Below are positions 1 through 13,400 of a DNA stretch of 35,000 nucleotides, one piece after another. The notes under the pieces are model-generated. The model was not told the origin of the DNA. It ran no database searches and worked only from the letters and a program-made list of their open reading frames with translations. The stretch is from Chrysomallon squamiferum (Eukaryota; Mollusca; Gastropoda; Neomphalida; Peltospiridae): positions 16,135,128 to 16,170,127 of the forward strand of contig CM022677.1 in NCBI GenBank assembly GCA_012295275.1, given 5' to 3'. Every line of letters starts with the position of its first letter. Positions within the stretch are counted from its first letter, which is position 1. A program made the position numbers and the translations under genes.

Positions 1-519
1 CCGCTCTTGACAAAACAAATTTCTGTAACATTTTACAAGAGTTTCTCTTTCAGTTAAAAAAAAAAAAAAAAAAAAAAAATTAATTTCTCACGAATTCCCA
101 GGGATTGCACGGTAATGCATTTTTCTTCAACTGTTCTTGCTCCAAAGTTTTATTGTGTTAAAAGGCTGGACAATGTGGTTTTCTTGAATACCACGATACA
201 GAAACGAGACGAAGAAATCGGATAAAAATCGGACAAAATTGCAAATAGCGTGGGCAAAGATACAGGGTTTTATTCGATAGCTGCAAGTTAATTTGTAAAG
301 TGTGAAGAAATATTTAAATTTTTTTTTTTGATTTTTTTTTTTTTCTTCCTTAAGTCGAAGATATTGGTGAATGAGGAAATAGCGTGTCATGATTTTAGAA
401 GCATTTCACGTCAGCATGCAAAGAATTTCTAAACGGTTATCACCAAGACACTAACAGAAGTAAAACAAATTACATTCTTATAACGAAGTAAAAAAAAACC
501 CAAAATAAAAAATAAAAAA

Positions 520-578
<59 letters not shown>

Positions 579-581
579 TAA

Positions 582-612
<31 letters not shown>

Positions 613-1137
613 AAGAAGAAGAAGAAAAAAAAGAAGTCGAAAACGGTGATTTTCTGTAACTGAATACTGCTTATGAAAAACCCAAAATAAAATTAACATT
701 AATAAAATAATAATAATAATAATGATTATGATGTAGATGATAATGATGATGATAGTAATAACAACAACAGATTAAATTCGAAGTAACATATCTATTGCGT
801 GAATTTTCTCATCAGTTATATTAAGGTTTTTGAATTGTTACGAAACCTTCTTAAGAAACGAAAATAAGGAATATCGACTTTCTTAACGTAACAATTACAC
901 GAGCAACATGTACTTTGTATGCATTAACAAGCTTATGAAGATACATGTTTCAACAACAGCTGTAATAACAGCAGCTACAACAACCATACAGGTTATGTTT
1001 TAAATGCATGAATTTAGATTCACAGATACTGCTAATCCTAAAAACAAATTCTTTATTCTGAAAAGATTAAATACATTGTTCTTTTAAACGTGAATCTTTC
1101 ATTTTATCTCTGTAAGGACTCACTAATAATAATAATG

Positions 1138-1228
<91 letters not shown>

Positions 1229-1819
1229 GTAATAATAATAATAATAATAGTAATAATAATAATAGTAATAATATAATAATAATAAAAATAATAAATAATA
1301 ATAATATTAAATAGTAATAATAATAATAATAGTGATAATAATAACAATTAACAATATGTCTAATGCACCTAACTGCAGTGCATGTTTTTGAGTATACATT
1401 TGACAAAAGACGCTGATGTCATTTCCAATCACGTCAGTCTGACAACTGCAACGACGCTGACATGTTGTCAGATCAGCATCATCAAGTTGAGGGAAGGAAT
1501 CTACTTATTTCTGACATCGTGTCAAGAACGCATCGTCCAACTTAATGAAAATTTCATCACGACCTTTCTTCCTTGACAAGTACAAAAAGGTCACCCGAAA
1601 ACGAGGGGGCGAGACAATACCAGACAGTTTCAAATTGGGGATGATTTGACTGGGATTAAGTTTTTTTCGTATGCGACACGCACGCACACACACACACACA
1701 CACAAACAAACAGACACACAGAGAGATACACATTGACAGAAAGATTCAAAATAAATAAATAAATAAATAAATAAATAAACAAACAAATAAATAAATAAAT
1801 AAATAAATAATCAAACAAA

Positions 1820-1870
<51 letters not shown>

Positions 1871-1875
1871 AAAAA

Positions 1876-1906
<31 letters not shown>

Positions 1907-1967
1907 ACAAATAAATAAATAAATAAACAAACAAATCAATAAACAAATAAATAATCAAACAAACAAA

Positions 1968-2006
<39 letters not shown>

Positions 2007-2160
2007 GTATTTGGCCCATTTGCTAGCATTGCCATATAAACCATTTATTTCTTACAAGTACAGATACCATTTTTCAGCTTTTCAAACTCGGATAGTCATA
2101 ACAACACACACGAAATTCAAAGCGGACTACTTTTACACAACATCATAATGAAAACAAACC
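1..2160. repeat. Upstream flank: microsatellite-dominated, no gene
   Basis: Contains a 25-base A run (55-79), an AAAT-AAT-AAG compound array (about 510-632), a long AAT array (1123-1345), a CA run (1680-1702) and a roughly 250-base imperfect AAAT array with AAAC variants (1751-2006). Between them are short unique stretches, for example 780-1080 and 1350-1670, the latter richer in CpG and with some inverted-repeat character. No exon, RNA gene or transposon could be recognised. The reading frames across the arrays are poly-Ile, poly-Leu, poly-Tyr and similar strings. Confidence 0.85.
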
Positions 2161-2163
2161 TTT

Positions 2164-2350
2164 AATGAACAGTTCAAATTCAAGTGAACCATTTACAAAC
2201 GGACCCATTTCAAGTGAACCATTTGCAGACAGACAGTCCAAACTGCAGTGAACCATCTATAAAACAATGGACATTCAAATGAACCATTCACAGACAATTC
2301 ATGTTCACGTGAACCACTTACAAACAGGTCAAATGTAAGTGAACAGTTAT
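2164..2350. repeat. Minisatellite, about 31-bp unit, at least 6 copies
   Basis: The core GTGAACCATTTACA recurs with starts at about 2184, 2214, 2248, 2279, 2309 and 2339, and a degenerate copy lies near 2165. Spacing is 30-34 bases. Units differ by scattered substitutions, so this is an old array. Confidence 0.75.
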
Positions 2351-2539
2351 AAACGCTGACGAAATTAATAATATCACTTATTCTAGTTACCAAGCAGAAA
2401 ACTGAATTAACAAAATCAATACAGTACATTATAAAAAATGATTTCTCTGTCTCGTCGTCTTTCGTTTTCAGATGATTCCACTTTCCTATATTGCATGTTA
2501 ACAGGGCGATTCAAGGGACTGCATCATTATCAGTGCGTG

Positions 2540-2954
2540 CATAGGTGTGTGCGTGTAATTTTAGTGCGTGTCTGTACGTGTGTTTGAATATGCATATGTG
2601 AGTCTGTTTGTGTGTGGCTGCTTGCTTGTATATCAGTGTGTGTTTCTGTATGTCGGTCTGTATGTGTGTGAGTGTGTGTGTGTGTGTGTGCTTGTCTATG
2701 TGTGACTGCGTGCTTACATATCAGTGTGTGTTTCTGTATGTCAGTCTGTATGTGTGTGTTTTTCTGCGTGTGTGCATTATCTGCGTGTGTTTATATGTAT
2801 GGGAGTGCAAGAAAAAAGAAACACCAATATCACTATAGCAACAACAGCAAATAACAGCTACAACAGCAACAGTAATAATCATTATGACGATGTGTTTTCT
2901 CAGTTTGAATTCTTGCTGCTGCTACTATTATCACTAATAACATAATACTACTAT

Positions 2955-3024
<70 letters not shown>

Positions 3025-3275
3025 GCTGCTGCTGCTAGTATTGTTATTACTAGCTATTAACTCTATAACCACTAGCTACGACAGCAATCATTACTACAAT
3101 ATTTAACACTACTGCTATTGTTATTACATATACTAGTATTATTACAACAACTACTACTATTACCACTACTATTACTACTATAAATACTACAACTGCTAGT
3201 ATTATTACAACTAATACTCCTATTTCTCCAACAACTGCTACTAGTGCTACAACAACTACTACCACTGCAACTTCT
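2540..3275. repeat. TG-rich block followed by ACT trinucleotide array
   Basis: 2540-2800 is a TGTG/TGTA-rich block with two similar copies of a segment around TATCAGTGTGTGTTTCTGTA. A near-pure CTA array runs 2944-3024 with a GCT end, and degenerate ACT/ATT repeats continue to about 3275. No gene content. Confidence 0.8.
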
Positions 3276-3539
3276 AATTCTGATTTATGTTTCTTACAAT
3301 TCTTTTCATCAAAAAGTACATCATCGTTTTTTTTTCTTCTATTATATTATCTCAAAACAACACAAGAATGAAATTTACACAACGTTAATACTTCAACATA
3401 TGTTTAACATTATTGAGCAGCGGCTACATCAACACAATCATATTCGAGGGAAGAAACCAGTAGTAATGTCATAAAAGCTTATTCTCTTTTAGCAATAAGC
3501 CATTTTTATATGTACCCTCCCACTGATAGTTAAAAAAGA

Positions 3540-3705
3540 AAGAAAGAATATATATATGTATACCATGATTTTGCATACATGACCCATAGCGTTAAAGAAA
3601 GATTATCCAGACTTTCTATCAGGAAGATTCGATCCCGCAGACCTTTGCTAGTGAGACGATAGATTACCATTTGCTAAAAGCCACTCTCAGTAATGAACCT
3701 ACGTT
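3540..3705 (-). mobile_element. Probable tRNA-derived SINE, degenerate
   Basis: On the minus strand, a tRNA-like head reads GTGGCTTTTAGCAAATGG, then ATCTATCGTCTCACTAGCAA and AGGTCTGCGGGATCGAATC. It has an A-box-like part and a clear B-box-like GGATCGAATC (near 3625-3640), in the order and spacing of a tRNA promoter. It is followed by unrelated sequence and a TATA/TTTC simple-repeat tail near 3535-3560. The tRNA fold is eroded, so this is not a functional tRNA gene. The family cannot be named from sequence alone. Confidence 0.45.
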
Positions 3706-4200
3706 AAGTCGAACTACTTCGAGATAACGCGAATAATCCTTTAATGAAATTACACTTTACTATCCATTAGACCAATTATTCTTTTTTTATTTATTTATTT
3801 ATTATATATTTTTTTATTTTTTTATTTCTGAAGTTTTATTTATATATTTATTTATTTATTTATTTAGTTTTTTTTTTAAGATTGTTTTTTGCAATTTAAT
3901 AGAAGGTAATAAATCCTGTTGAAAGTTACTCAGTACAATCGCTAATTTGTTTTCTGTTTTTTTTATTTGCTATATCAGAGACGTTAATTTTTATCTAATT
4001 TCAGATTGATAGTTTCTTTTGGATAACTTGATATTTAGTCCCTTTTTTTTTTTTTTACTTATTTTTAAATTCTGTTTCTCTCTTTAATTTCGAGATTTCT
4101 TTATTTCCCAGCCAAGTAATCAATAACATGTTGTTCGGTCAATATCTGTATTTGTGTCTGTCTGTCTTCGTTTTTCAATGTGCGCAACAAAATACGTCCA
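3706..4200. other. T-rich flank without recognisable gene
   Basis: Contains TTTA microsatellites (3787-3870), several T runs and otherwise unremarkable AT-rich sequence. I see no gene or element. Confidence 0.7.
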
Positions 4201-4225
4201 CTGAGACAGAATGAGATAGACAGAG

Positions 4226-4228
<3 letters not shown>

Positions 4229-4290
<62 letters not shown>

Positions 4291-4360
4291 CAGACAGAGA
4301 CAGACAGACAGAGACAGAGATAGAAAGATAGATAGATAGAGAGAGAGAGACAAAGACACG

Positions 4361-4428
<68 letters not shown>

Positions 4429-4563
4429 TAGAGAGAGAGATAGACAGACAGACATAGAGAGAGAGAAAGAGGGAGAAAGAGAGAGAGTGAGAGACAGAGA
4501 AACAGACAGAGACAGAGACAAAGAGAGATAGAGAAAAATATAGGTAGATAGAGAGAGAGACAA

Positions 4564-4641
<78 letters not shown>
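4229..4641. repeat. Compound GA array, about 410 bases
   Basis: Three long pure GA blocks (4229-4283, 4366-4420, 4570-4641) are joined by GACA/GATA variants. Frames across it give Ser-Leu repeats and are not genes. Confidence 0.95.
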
Positions 4642-4643
<2 letters not shown>

Positions 4644-4679
4644 ATATCAGGAAAGAGATAAAGGAAGAGGGACATACCA

Positions 4680-5290
<611 letters not shown>

Positions 5291-5599
5291 GATAATGGTG
5301 GTAGTGTCAGAATATGCTTATATAGAAACCACATGCACACATATACATAGAACTATATTTATAGGTGTTTTTGTATGTACGTGTGTATGTATGTATGTAT
5401 GTATGTATGTATGTATGTTTCTGTCTATCCTGTGTATCTCTCTATCTATCTATTTATCTACCTTTCTCTATCTCTGTGTGTTTGTGTGTGTGTGTGTGCA
5501 CATGTGCACACACACAAGCGCGCACAAACACAAACACACCAATATAATATATATATATATGTATATATGTATATTTCAGTATCAATGTCTACCAATATA

Positions 5600-6360
<761 letters not shown>

Positions 6361-6764
6361 GTCACCTTTTCGCGAATACTGAACTTCGTTTTTCAAAGCC
6401 TCCCGACCCCAAAAAGCTCGCAGCGATCTGATTCCGTCCTGATTGTTAGATTCGATTTTAACTGCGGGGAATATTGTGACGCTGACTTGGAATCTACAGT
6501 TTATCTAAAATACCATAGGTTTGCGTTATTTTTCTACTCCGTGTCTTTCTCTCTCTCTCGAGTAATACTTCGATTTTTCCTCACGGAACATGGCGTTTCA
6601 TACTCACTGTCGTTTAAGTGGAAAATCAGAATGTAAATGACGTTTTCGCTGTACAAGCGTTTAATGCCCCGTAATCTTTAAACCCGATACCTGGAGATAC
6701 GGGTGTGTTAAAATGACTGCGGGTATATAGTTGTGCATAATGTTGTGGAGATATGAAAAATGTG

Positions 6765-7135
6765 ATTATGGAAGGAGTATAGTCATTGTTTTAGAAGGAG
6801 TGAAATACTGAAATTTCACAGAGAAATTAACATTATAGAAACGTGATATAAAAATTATGGAAACACTGAAATCAACACTGTGAAATATTTTAACCTTGTA
6901 GAAAGAGTGACAGCAGGATTATGGAAAAAGTGAAATCAACATTTGGGAACAGTGAAATCATAATTTGGGAAGAGTAAAATCAACATTTGGAAATAGTGAA
7001 ATACACATTTGGAAACAGTAAAATCATCATTATGAAATAGTGAAATCAGTATTTGGAAAGCGTGAAACCAACATTATGGAATAGTGAAATGTACACGTTT
7101 GGTAACAGTGAATGCAACATTATGGAAACAACGAC
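6765..7135. repeat. Degenerate minisatellite, about 22-24 bp unit
   Basis: Variants of AGTGAAATCAACATTTGGAA recur throughout, about 12-15 units with many substitutions and small indels (cores near 6849, 6928, 6951, 6973, 6996, 7018, 7040, 7085). Its frames look like a small protein, but the repeat explains the open frame. Confidence 0.75.
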
Positions 7136-7259
7136 AGAATTATCACAAACAACATTGCAGAAACATTATGAAGAGCAACATGTCATTTTGAAACTGACGA
7201 AAAGGATACCAGGAATCAAATGGAATCAGTTAAAACGGTTTCTGTAAAGTTATTAAATC

Positions 7260-8129
7260 TTTTTCTAACGGATATGTTTGTCTAGAAAGGAATATTTCTT
7301 AAGCACTTTTTAAAGGAATAATTCGAAATGTAAGACAGGAATAATAACTCAGTGCATAAAGAAATAAAGAATGCTTTCTTAAAGGAAGTTTTCTCATGAA
7401 TGAAATTAATAGCGAACTTTGGAAACAGATATACAATTCGTTTTGGAAAGGCGTGCAAATAGTTTTCAAAAGGAATATATGTTATATTTTGGAAATTAAT
7501 ATTTAATATTTTGTACGTTTTGGAAAATAATTATGTATTGGCGATTAATAATTAATATTTAGTACGTTTAGGGGAAGGAAAAAAAGAAAAAAAGAAAGGA
7601 ATATAGCTTTCGGTTTAGAAATATATATTTAAAACGATTTCGAAACTGATTTATAAAATAATTTGAGTAAGAAGAGAATTTCGCGATACGAAAAGATTTA
7701 ACTCTTCTCTTTAAGAAGACAAAAGAGATTGTTGGATGGAAAGAAGAAGATTTATCTGGTGATGTGAACGGCGTGAATGATGTAACCAGCGAAGTGAACG
7801 ACGGTGTCGACGTGGCTGATGTATGCAGCGACGTCTAATACAACGTTGTGGTAACAGAGTTTCAAAGTGATTTTATTGTACGTTAAAAACAGAAGATAAA
7901 CGTTTCGAGAAAGGAGAAATGGTACACATTTCTGAAAGTTAGAGACAATTTATTATTATTAATATTATTATTTCTAAAAAAAAAAAAAATAATAACCCAA
8001 AACAACAACAACAACAAAAAAACAACATTTCTACGCCATGTTTTTGAAGTAACAAGTCTAAATTTTGATCTAAAAACGCAAAAATTAATTTCCGATTTCT
8101 TAGGATATAATTACACCAGACCATTAGTG

Positions 8130-8170
<41 letters not shown>

Positions 8171-8640
8171 ATCTTATACAAGTTGCCTGTTATTATAACT
8201 TTTAGTGTATTTCACTGATGAATTATTTAACACACACATTTTCTCATTTACTAGAAACTTATATGGATTCGACAAATATATACAATTAACCGCAATCAAC
8301 TGTTTTTACTTGTAACACATAATTTAATAAATTAGAAACAAAATCCGGTTATAGCGTGCGTTTTTGTTTCTTTACCGATGTTTCAAATGGCCTGACATCC
8401 GATTTGTAACGCCTGAAGATTGCAACAAAAAAAAAAAAAAAATATATATCGATATTGCATTCACCACGATAACACATCGATGTAACCAATAAGACCACTG
8501 TCCAGTGTAAAGACAGCAAAGAAAAAAAAAAAAAAATAAATAAATAAAAGGAAGACCGCTGATTCGAAGACGGAGATTTCAATTTAAATATTAACGACTT
8601 CCTCAAGTAAACACTAATCTTTTTTCGCTATTTATTACCC
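7260..8640. other. Flank with AT-rich sequence and simple repeats
   Basis: Holds repeated TTTTGGAAA-type phrases (7260-7560), a short GC-richer GACGTG-like repeat at 7758-7836, an A-run/CAA patch (7975-8025), an ATT array (8132-8168) and A runs at 8425-8442 and 8521-8536. A frame with no start codon at 7671-7837 is noted under findings. No gene was identified. Confidence 0.6.
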
Positions 8641-8817
8641 TTTTTTCGCCTTCGTTTCGCCTTCGTTTGCTAATGCGCATGCGCAATATTGGTTACATTA
8701 CATCGTCTGCAATAGAGACGTCCGTTCTTTTAATTATACCATTCTGTTGCCGGTATGACTTTGTCGCTGCGAGAAATTCGATGATTTTTCATCGTTGTTC
8801 CATTGCCGTTCTTGCAG
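8641..8817 (+). promoter_or_regulatory. Possible promoter and 5' untranslated exon
   Basis: This is a CpG-bearing stretch of non-repetitive sequence in otherwise AT-rich flank. It has repeated CGCCTTCGTTT units, an exact NRF1-type palindrome TGCGCATGCGCA at 8674-8685, and an inverted CCAAT box (ATTGG) at 8688-8692. It ends with CTTGCAG|GTAATC (GT at 8818), a plausible splice donor. A matching acceptor, TTTTTCCAG|TTTGCC, lies at 10151-10159 just before the start codon at 10178. Together these would make a 5'UTR exon and a 1.3 kb leader intron. This is inference from motifs only; no TATA box or start-site evidence is visible. Confidence 0.3.
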
Positions 8818-8879
8818 GTAATCAGCGAGGATGCTATTATCTGAAAGGCTAATCACAAAGGACACGAATAAACCGAAGA

Positions 8880-8935
8880 CTGAGTAAAGCGAAACAAAAA
8901 AAAAAATATATTTGTATCCAAACGAAAGAAAGAAG

Positions 8936-8966
<31 letters not shown>

Positions 8967-10144
8967 TGGAACAAACTAGAAGAAAAACGAAAACGACAAT
9001 TAAAAACTGAAAGCTAAAAAAAAAAAAAAAAAAAAAAAAGAAAAGAAGAAAGAAAATAGAACAGCAACGACAAGCAAAAGACAAAGATACTATTATCCAA
9101 ATTACTTATAACAAATGAAATGATGAACGTCAAAAGAATGCAGTGAAAAGTCGTTTCCAGACGATTTTAATTCTAGCGCTGATTACCTCAAGTTTGGTGA
9201 ACACATAGACAAAAGAAGACGAAGAAGAGAGAGAGAAAAAAAAAAAAAAAAAAAAAAAAAAAGAAGTAGCCACACCACATAGAGAGAATTACGAGATCGT
9301 CATTTCGATTTTTTTCTTTACTGAAGCTCAAATGTTTCATCGAGAAATTGTTTGCAATGGTACACCATAGACATTATTAAATAGCTGTATTTAATAAAAC
9401 AGCCACAGAATTCCGAAAATACATTTTTAATGTGCTTCTGTGACAATTTTATGAATGAACAGAGAAAGGTAGCATAAAGTGTCAATGGATATTATTCGTT
9501 TGGTTGTGCTCTTCAGTTTAATGAAAGATTTATTTCAAAGGATTTGCATTATTAAAATCTATATTAAGTATTGTTTTAACTTGCAAGTGAAATGATGCCA
9601 TTTTAAAACGCATCAAAGACAACTGTTACGAACGCATCGAGATTAACAGTAAATGGATATTTGCTGGATATTTGTCTTCAGTAATAACTCTGTGACTAGA
9701 TGTGAACAACAAGTAATATTTACAAGATGTGTTTCTAAAAAGCACACTTATTTTCTCAAACGAAAATGAATGATACCATTTCAACGTAAAACGAGGAAGT
9801 ACCAAAATGAACGTAAATAAATAGAAAGCGTAAGAAAATAAGAAAGACAAAGAAAAAAAAGAAGAAAAATAATAGATAGAGAGAGGTCAGAAAAACCCAA
9901 AAAGAAGAAATATCGCGTTTCAAAAGAATAGAGAACCTTGACGAAAGGGTAAAATAACTTCAGTACAAATGCGAATATAACAATATTATTCGTGTTCTTA
10001 TATTTATTTTTAATACCAGCTATTTACGGAATACACCACTTCATAAAAAAAAAAAAAAAAATAAAGGAGAAAACCTGGTATTAAAATAACATTTCCTTCA
10101 ACGCAGAAACCCGCATAATAACAAGTTTTATTTTCCATCTTCTC
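8880..10144. other. A-rich stretch between possible 5' exon and coding exon 1
   Basis: Contains long A runs at about 8942-8965, 9016-9038, 9236-9262 and 10046-10061. Unique AT-rich sequence lies between them, with GAAR-type purine-rich phrases around 9800-9930. If the 5' exon call is right this is the leader intron. No other gene seen. Confidence 0.6.
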
Positions 10145-10177
10145 TAGCAATTTTTCCAGTTTGCCGTTACCAAGACG
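10145..10177 (+). other. 5' untranslated segment and possible leader-intron acceptor before the start codon
   Basis: An in-frame TAG at 10145-10147 fixes the ATG at 10178 as the first possible start. TTTTTCCAG ending at 10159 looks like a splice acceptor behind a pyrimidine-rich stretch, so the 5'UTR of the coding exon may begin at 10160. Confidence 0.4.
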
Positions 10178-10871
10178 ATGAATATTATTTTCAGCATGTT
10201 GGTAGTTACCATGGTGACGTCACCGTCAATACATTCTAAACGTCAGCACGTGAAGATCGCCATTCTGGGTCCGAACGACCCTAACCTGATGTTCTCTCTG
10301 TGGCACGTGCGTCCCGTCATACAGTACCTCAACACGCCATTACGTCACAGCCACAGCGTATTACGTCACATGAAATTCTCCGTGCGTTACGGAGACTCGC
10401 ACTGCAATTCGAAAGACGCTCCGATCAAAGCCTTCGATTTCAAAATGCATCGTCAGGTGGATTTTTTTCTCGGTCCAACCTGCGACTACTCGCTGGCTCC
10501 GGTCGCTCGATACGCGCCATATTGGAATATCCCGGTTGTCTCCCCTGGCGGTCTCGCGCACGACTTCGGCATCAACAAAGTCGGCCCCGAAGCCGAGTAC
10601 GCCACTCTAACCCGGGTGGGAGTGACCTTCAACTCCCTCGGGGTGTTCGTCGTGGAAATGATCAGACACTTTCGGTGGAAGCGGGTGATGCTTGTCTACC
10701 ACCCCCCGGGACATTCGGACGTTGCCCCGCGGTTCTGTTACCTCGCCTCTGCAGCTCTCGTCTACTACAGCAACCACTACGATGGCATCAAAATCGACTT
10801 TTACATCTTCTACCCGGAGAAAGAGAGCATTCGGCAGATGATGGAAACGCAGATCAAAGCAGATTACAGCA
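10178..10871 (+). CDS. NPR1/2-like: NPR-like receptor guanylate cyclase, coding exon 1 (signal peptide, N-terminal ligand-binding lobe)
   Basis: Encodes residues 1-231 plus the first base of codon 232. Residues 1-20 (MNIIFSMLVVTMVTSPSIHS) are a hydrophobic signal peptide. The mature start, KIAILGPNDPNLMFSLWHVRP, resembles the first strand of ANF-receptor domains. C76 and C102 (in GPTCDYSLAP, the GPxC motif) form the expected first disulfide. PYWNIPVVSPGG, TRVGVTFNSLG and FRWKRVMLVYH are typical family blocks. C187 should pair with C236 in the next exon. The ATG at 10178 is chosen because an in-frame TAG lies at 10145-10147 with no other ATG between. The exon ends at a strong donor (CA|GTAAGT, GT at 10872). 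A possible 5'UTR acceptor ends at 10159. The exon is visibly richer in GC than its surroundings. It also contains a TGACGTCA palindrome at 10215-10222 and two TTACGTCAC sites. Confidence 0.93.
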
Positions 10872-11033
10872 GTAAGTAAATACCGTATTTTTTTAATTAA
10901 AGGTTTGATAAATCAAATGACTGACGGAGCCTCGATTCCGCTGTTTATCGACGAGTTTCCGAATGGATAAAGATAAAGGGTAATGAAAGGTATTCTGTGA
11001 ATACTTGAATCATTTGTATAGCATTAGTGAATA

Positions 11034-11170
11034 AAAAAAAAAAAAAAAAAAAATAATAATAATAATAATAATAATGATAATAATAAAAAAAAAAAAAGGT
11101 TAAAAAACCAATAATGTGTGTGTATATATATGTATATACATACATACATACATACATATATATATCGTTA
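11034..11170. repeat. A run, AAT array, TATG/CATA repeats
   Basis: An A run at 11034-11053 is followed by AAT units, a second A run and short TATA/CATA tetranucleotide repeats. Confidence 0.85.
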
Positions 11171-11750
11171 CTAATTATCACATATACCCTCAGATAAATT
11201 ATATTTAGGACTGTCAAGGTTAACAGACAGATGACCATTTCGTTGTAACGTACTTGTACTTATTTTATTATACACTGAATCCTTATGCCCAGTTGTGTAC
11301 TCCATCTTCATAACTGTCATCAAAAGAGGAGCTTAAGGACCCTCCTTTACACTAAAAATAGTATCTAGAGACTCCTTAGACCTACTCTCGCGTGTAGATC
11401 ACACGCTAGCATTACAGTAGCAAACTATCTATTTATATCTATAGTTTCTCCATGAAATATTTTCTGACGTGGTTAATACTCATCACTGAACTACGTGTAT
11501 GTCATACTTAGTATTTATAAGCCTCGTCTGTCTCAAATAATATTAGTGTGTTAGTATGTTAGAAGGTTAGTAACAGAGAAGAACAGCAGAAGGTCAGTGG
11601 TGTTGAATTTAAGTATTTGCTGTCAAAGGTGATTTTAGTCTTGTAGCTTTAAGACTTAAAAAACTTCACAGTTCGCTGATTAACGCTGAAATGTGCTAAT
11701 TGATTTATTAAGCGGATGAACGAAGGGTTATAAAGTCAATGATAGATGAT

Positions 11751-11820
11751 AGTTCTTCTGCGAGATGCTCATTCTATCATTAAGTTCTTCTGCGGTCTTA
11801 GATGCTCATTCTGTATCATT
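11751..11820. repeat. Short tandem duplication
   Basis: AGTTCTTCTGCG...GATGCTCATTCT...ATCATTA occurs twice, at 11751-11781 and 11783-11820. The second copy has a few inserted bases. Confidence 0.7.
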
Positions 11821-11969
11821 AAGTTTAAGTGTGTCTGGGGTCTTAATTAGGTCTTGTCTGTATCGGTGTGTGCGTGCATTTGTTTCTTTATGTTTAAGCC
11901 TGTTTGTGTTTATTCGACTCTTTGTATAATAACATTTTGCTGTGTCTATCAGCTACTGCATGCATTACG

Positions 11970-12115
11970 TCTCCTACTACTACAATAACTAATACGACTA
12001 CTACCACAACTGCTACTTCTACTACCACTACTATTACTTCTATTTTTACTGCTACTAATGCTTCTTCTACTGTTACTACTACTTCGACTACTGTAACTTC
12101 TACTACACCACTAAT
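11970..12115. repeat. ACT trinucleotide repeat, degenerate
   Basis: Runs of ACT/TACTAC variants that translate as Thr-rich sequence. No coding signal otherwise. Confidence 0.8.
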
Positions 12116-12540
12116 TCTAATATAATATCATAACAATATAAACAAATAAGGAAAATAATCGTCTGGATATTTCTTTTCCGCTTTTCAACAGCGCATGCTT
12201 AAAACAATAACTTCCTATTATGGCGAAGAACAGAACGCTTGAAACTGCTTAATAATCCTATTTTATGAATGACCACTGCAGCCAATAATTACTTTTATCA
12301 CTGGCTTCTAGCAAACATTACTGGCTGCGTGCTCTTCATATAACCATAAAAAAATAAACTCAAAGCTGATAACGACTGCTTTGATCTCGCAACTGCGTGG
12401 TTGTTGCGATTTCGCCAATAAACGAACCATAAGGAAAAACTGCGTAACAGAAAGAGATGGCTGCAGTGGAAGATTGAATCCTTGGAAAGGATTGGTTGTA
12501 TAAGTTCAGTAGAGATTATAACTATGGGATTTATTTCTTA

Positions 12541-12547
12541 AAATAAT

Positions 12548-12616
<69 letters not shown>

Positions 12617-13015
12617 GTAATAGTAATAATAATAATAACAATAATAATAAATGATAGTAATAATGATGATGATGATGATAATAACCATACTAATAATGAT
12701 GATTATGATGTTGATGATGATAATGATGATGATGATGATTACAATAATGATAATAATAATAATAAAACTTTCATATTTGAACAAAAATTAACACCTCCGT
12801 CTTTCAAATGAAAATTAAAAACTTGCTTAACTGAATATCTGGTTTCTGTTACTCGAATTTAACTTTAACATCAAATTAACTTAACATTGCTGCATTTTTC
12901 AACAGCATGTACAGATGTGCTTCATACACACACACACATTTGGACACACTCACACGCGCGCTAACAACACACACACACACACACACATATAAACACACAT
13001 ACACACACACATATG
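12541..13015. repeat. AAT/GAT array and CA-rich block
   Basis: AAT array at about 12541-12660 grades into GAT repeats up to 12770. Unique sequence follows, then CA-rich runs at 12928-13010. Confidence 0.85.
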
Positions 13016-13277
13016 TTCCATATGTAAACTCTCCCCAGGTCAATCTCCCGTAGTTTTAGAAACAAAATGAACAAACTGCAGTAACACTTTACAGTAGACT
13101 GTATGGATCGCCCTAAGGCTGAAATAGTCTGAATTCTTACTAAATTTCCTCAGAAATGGATTTTTAATTCTTCGAAATGTATTGCTGCTAATAATATCCT
13201 GCATTATCCGTCGATTCTGTCTTCGCTTCTTCCGATTTGTCTAGAAGGCGAACTAGAACTTGGAGTTTTATCTGAGG

Positions 13278-13400
<123 letters not shown>

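Noticed and set aside
1090-1406. Poly-Ile/Asn/Leu frames over the AAT array
   Set aside because: Pure trinucleotide repeat with no unique coding sequence, start context or splice signals.
3595-3690. Functional tRNA gene on the minus strand
   Set aside because: The B-box is good, but the acceptor and anticodon stems do not pair convincingly and the A-box region has extra bases. A SINE remnant fits better.
10300-10875. Second open frame overlapping exon 1 (+ strand, another frame)
   Set aside because: It is Arg/Ser/Gln-rich with no family similarity, whereas the other frame is a clear ANF-receptor domain. It is a shadow frame of GC-richer coding DNA.
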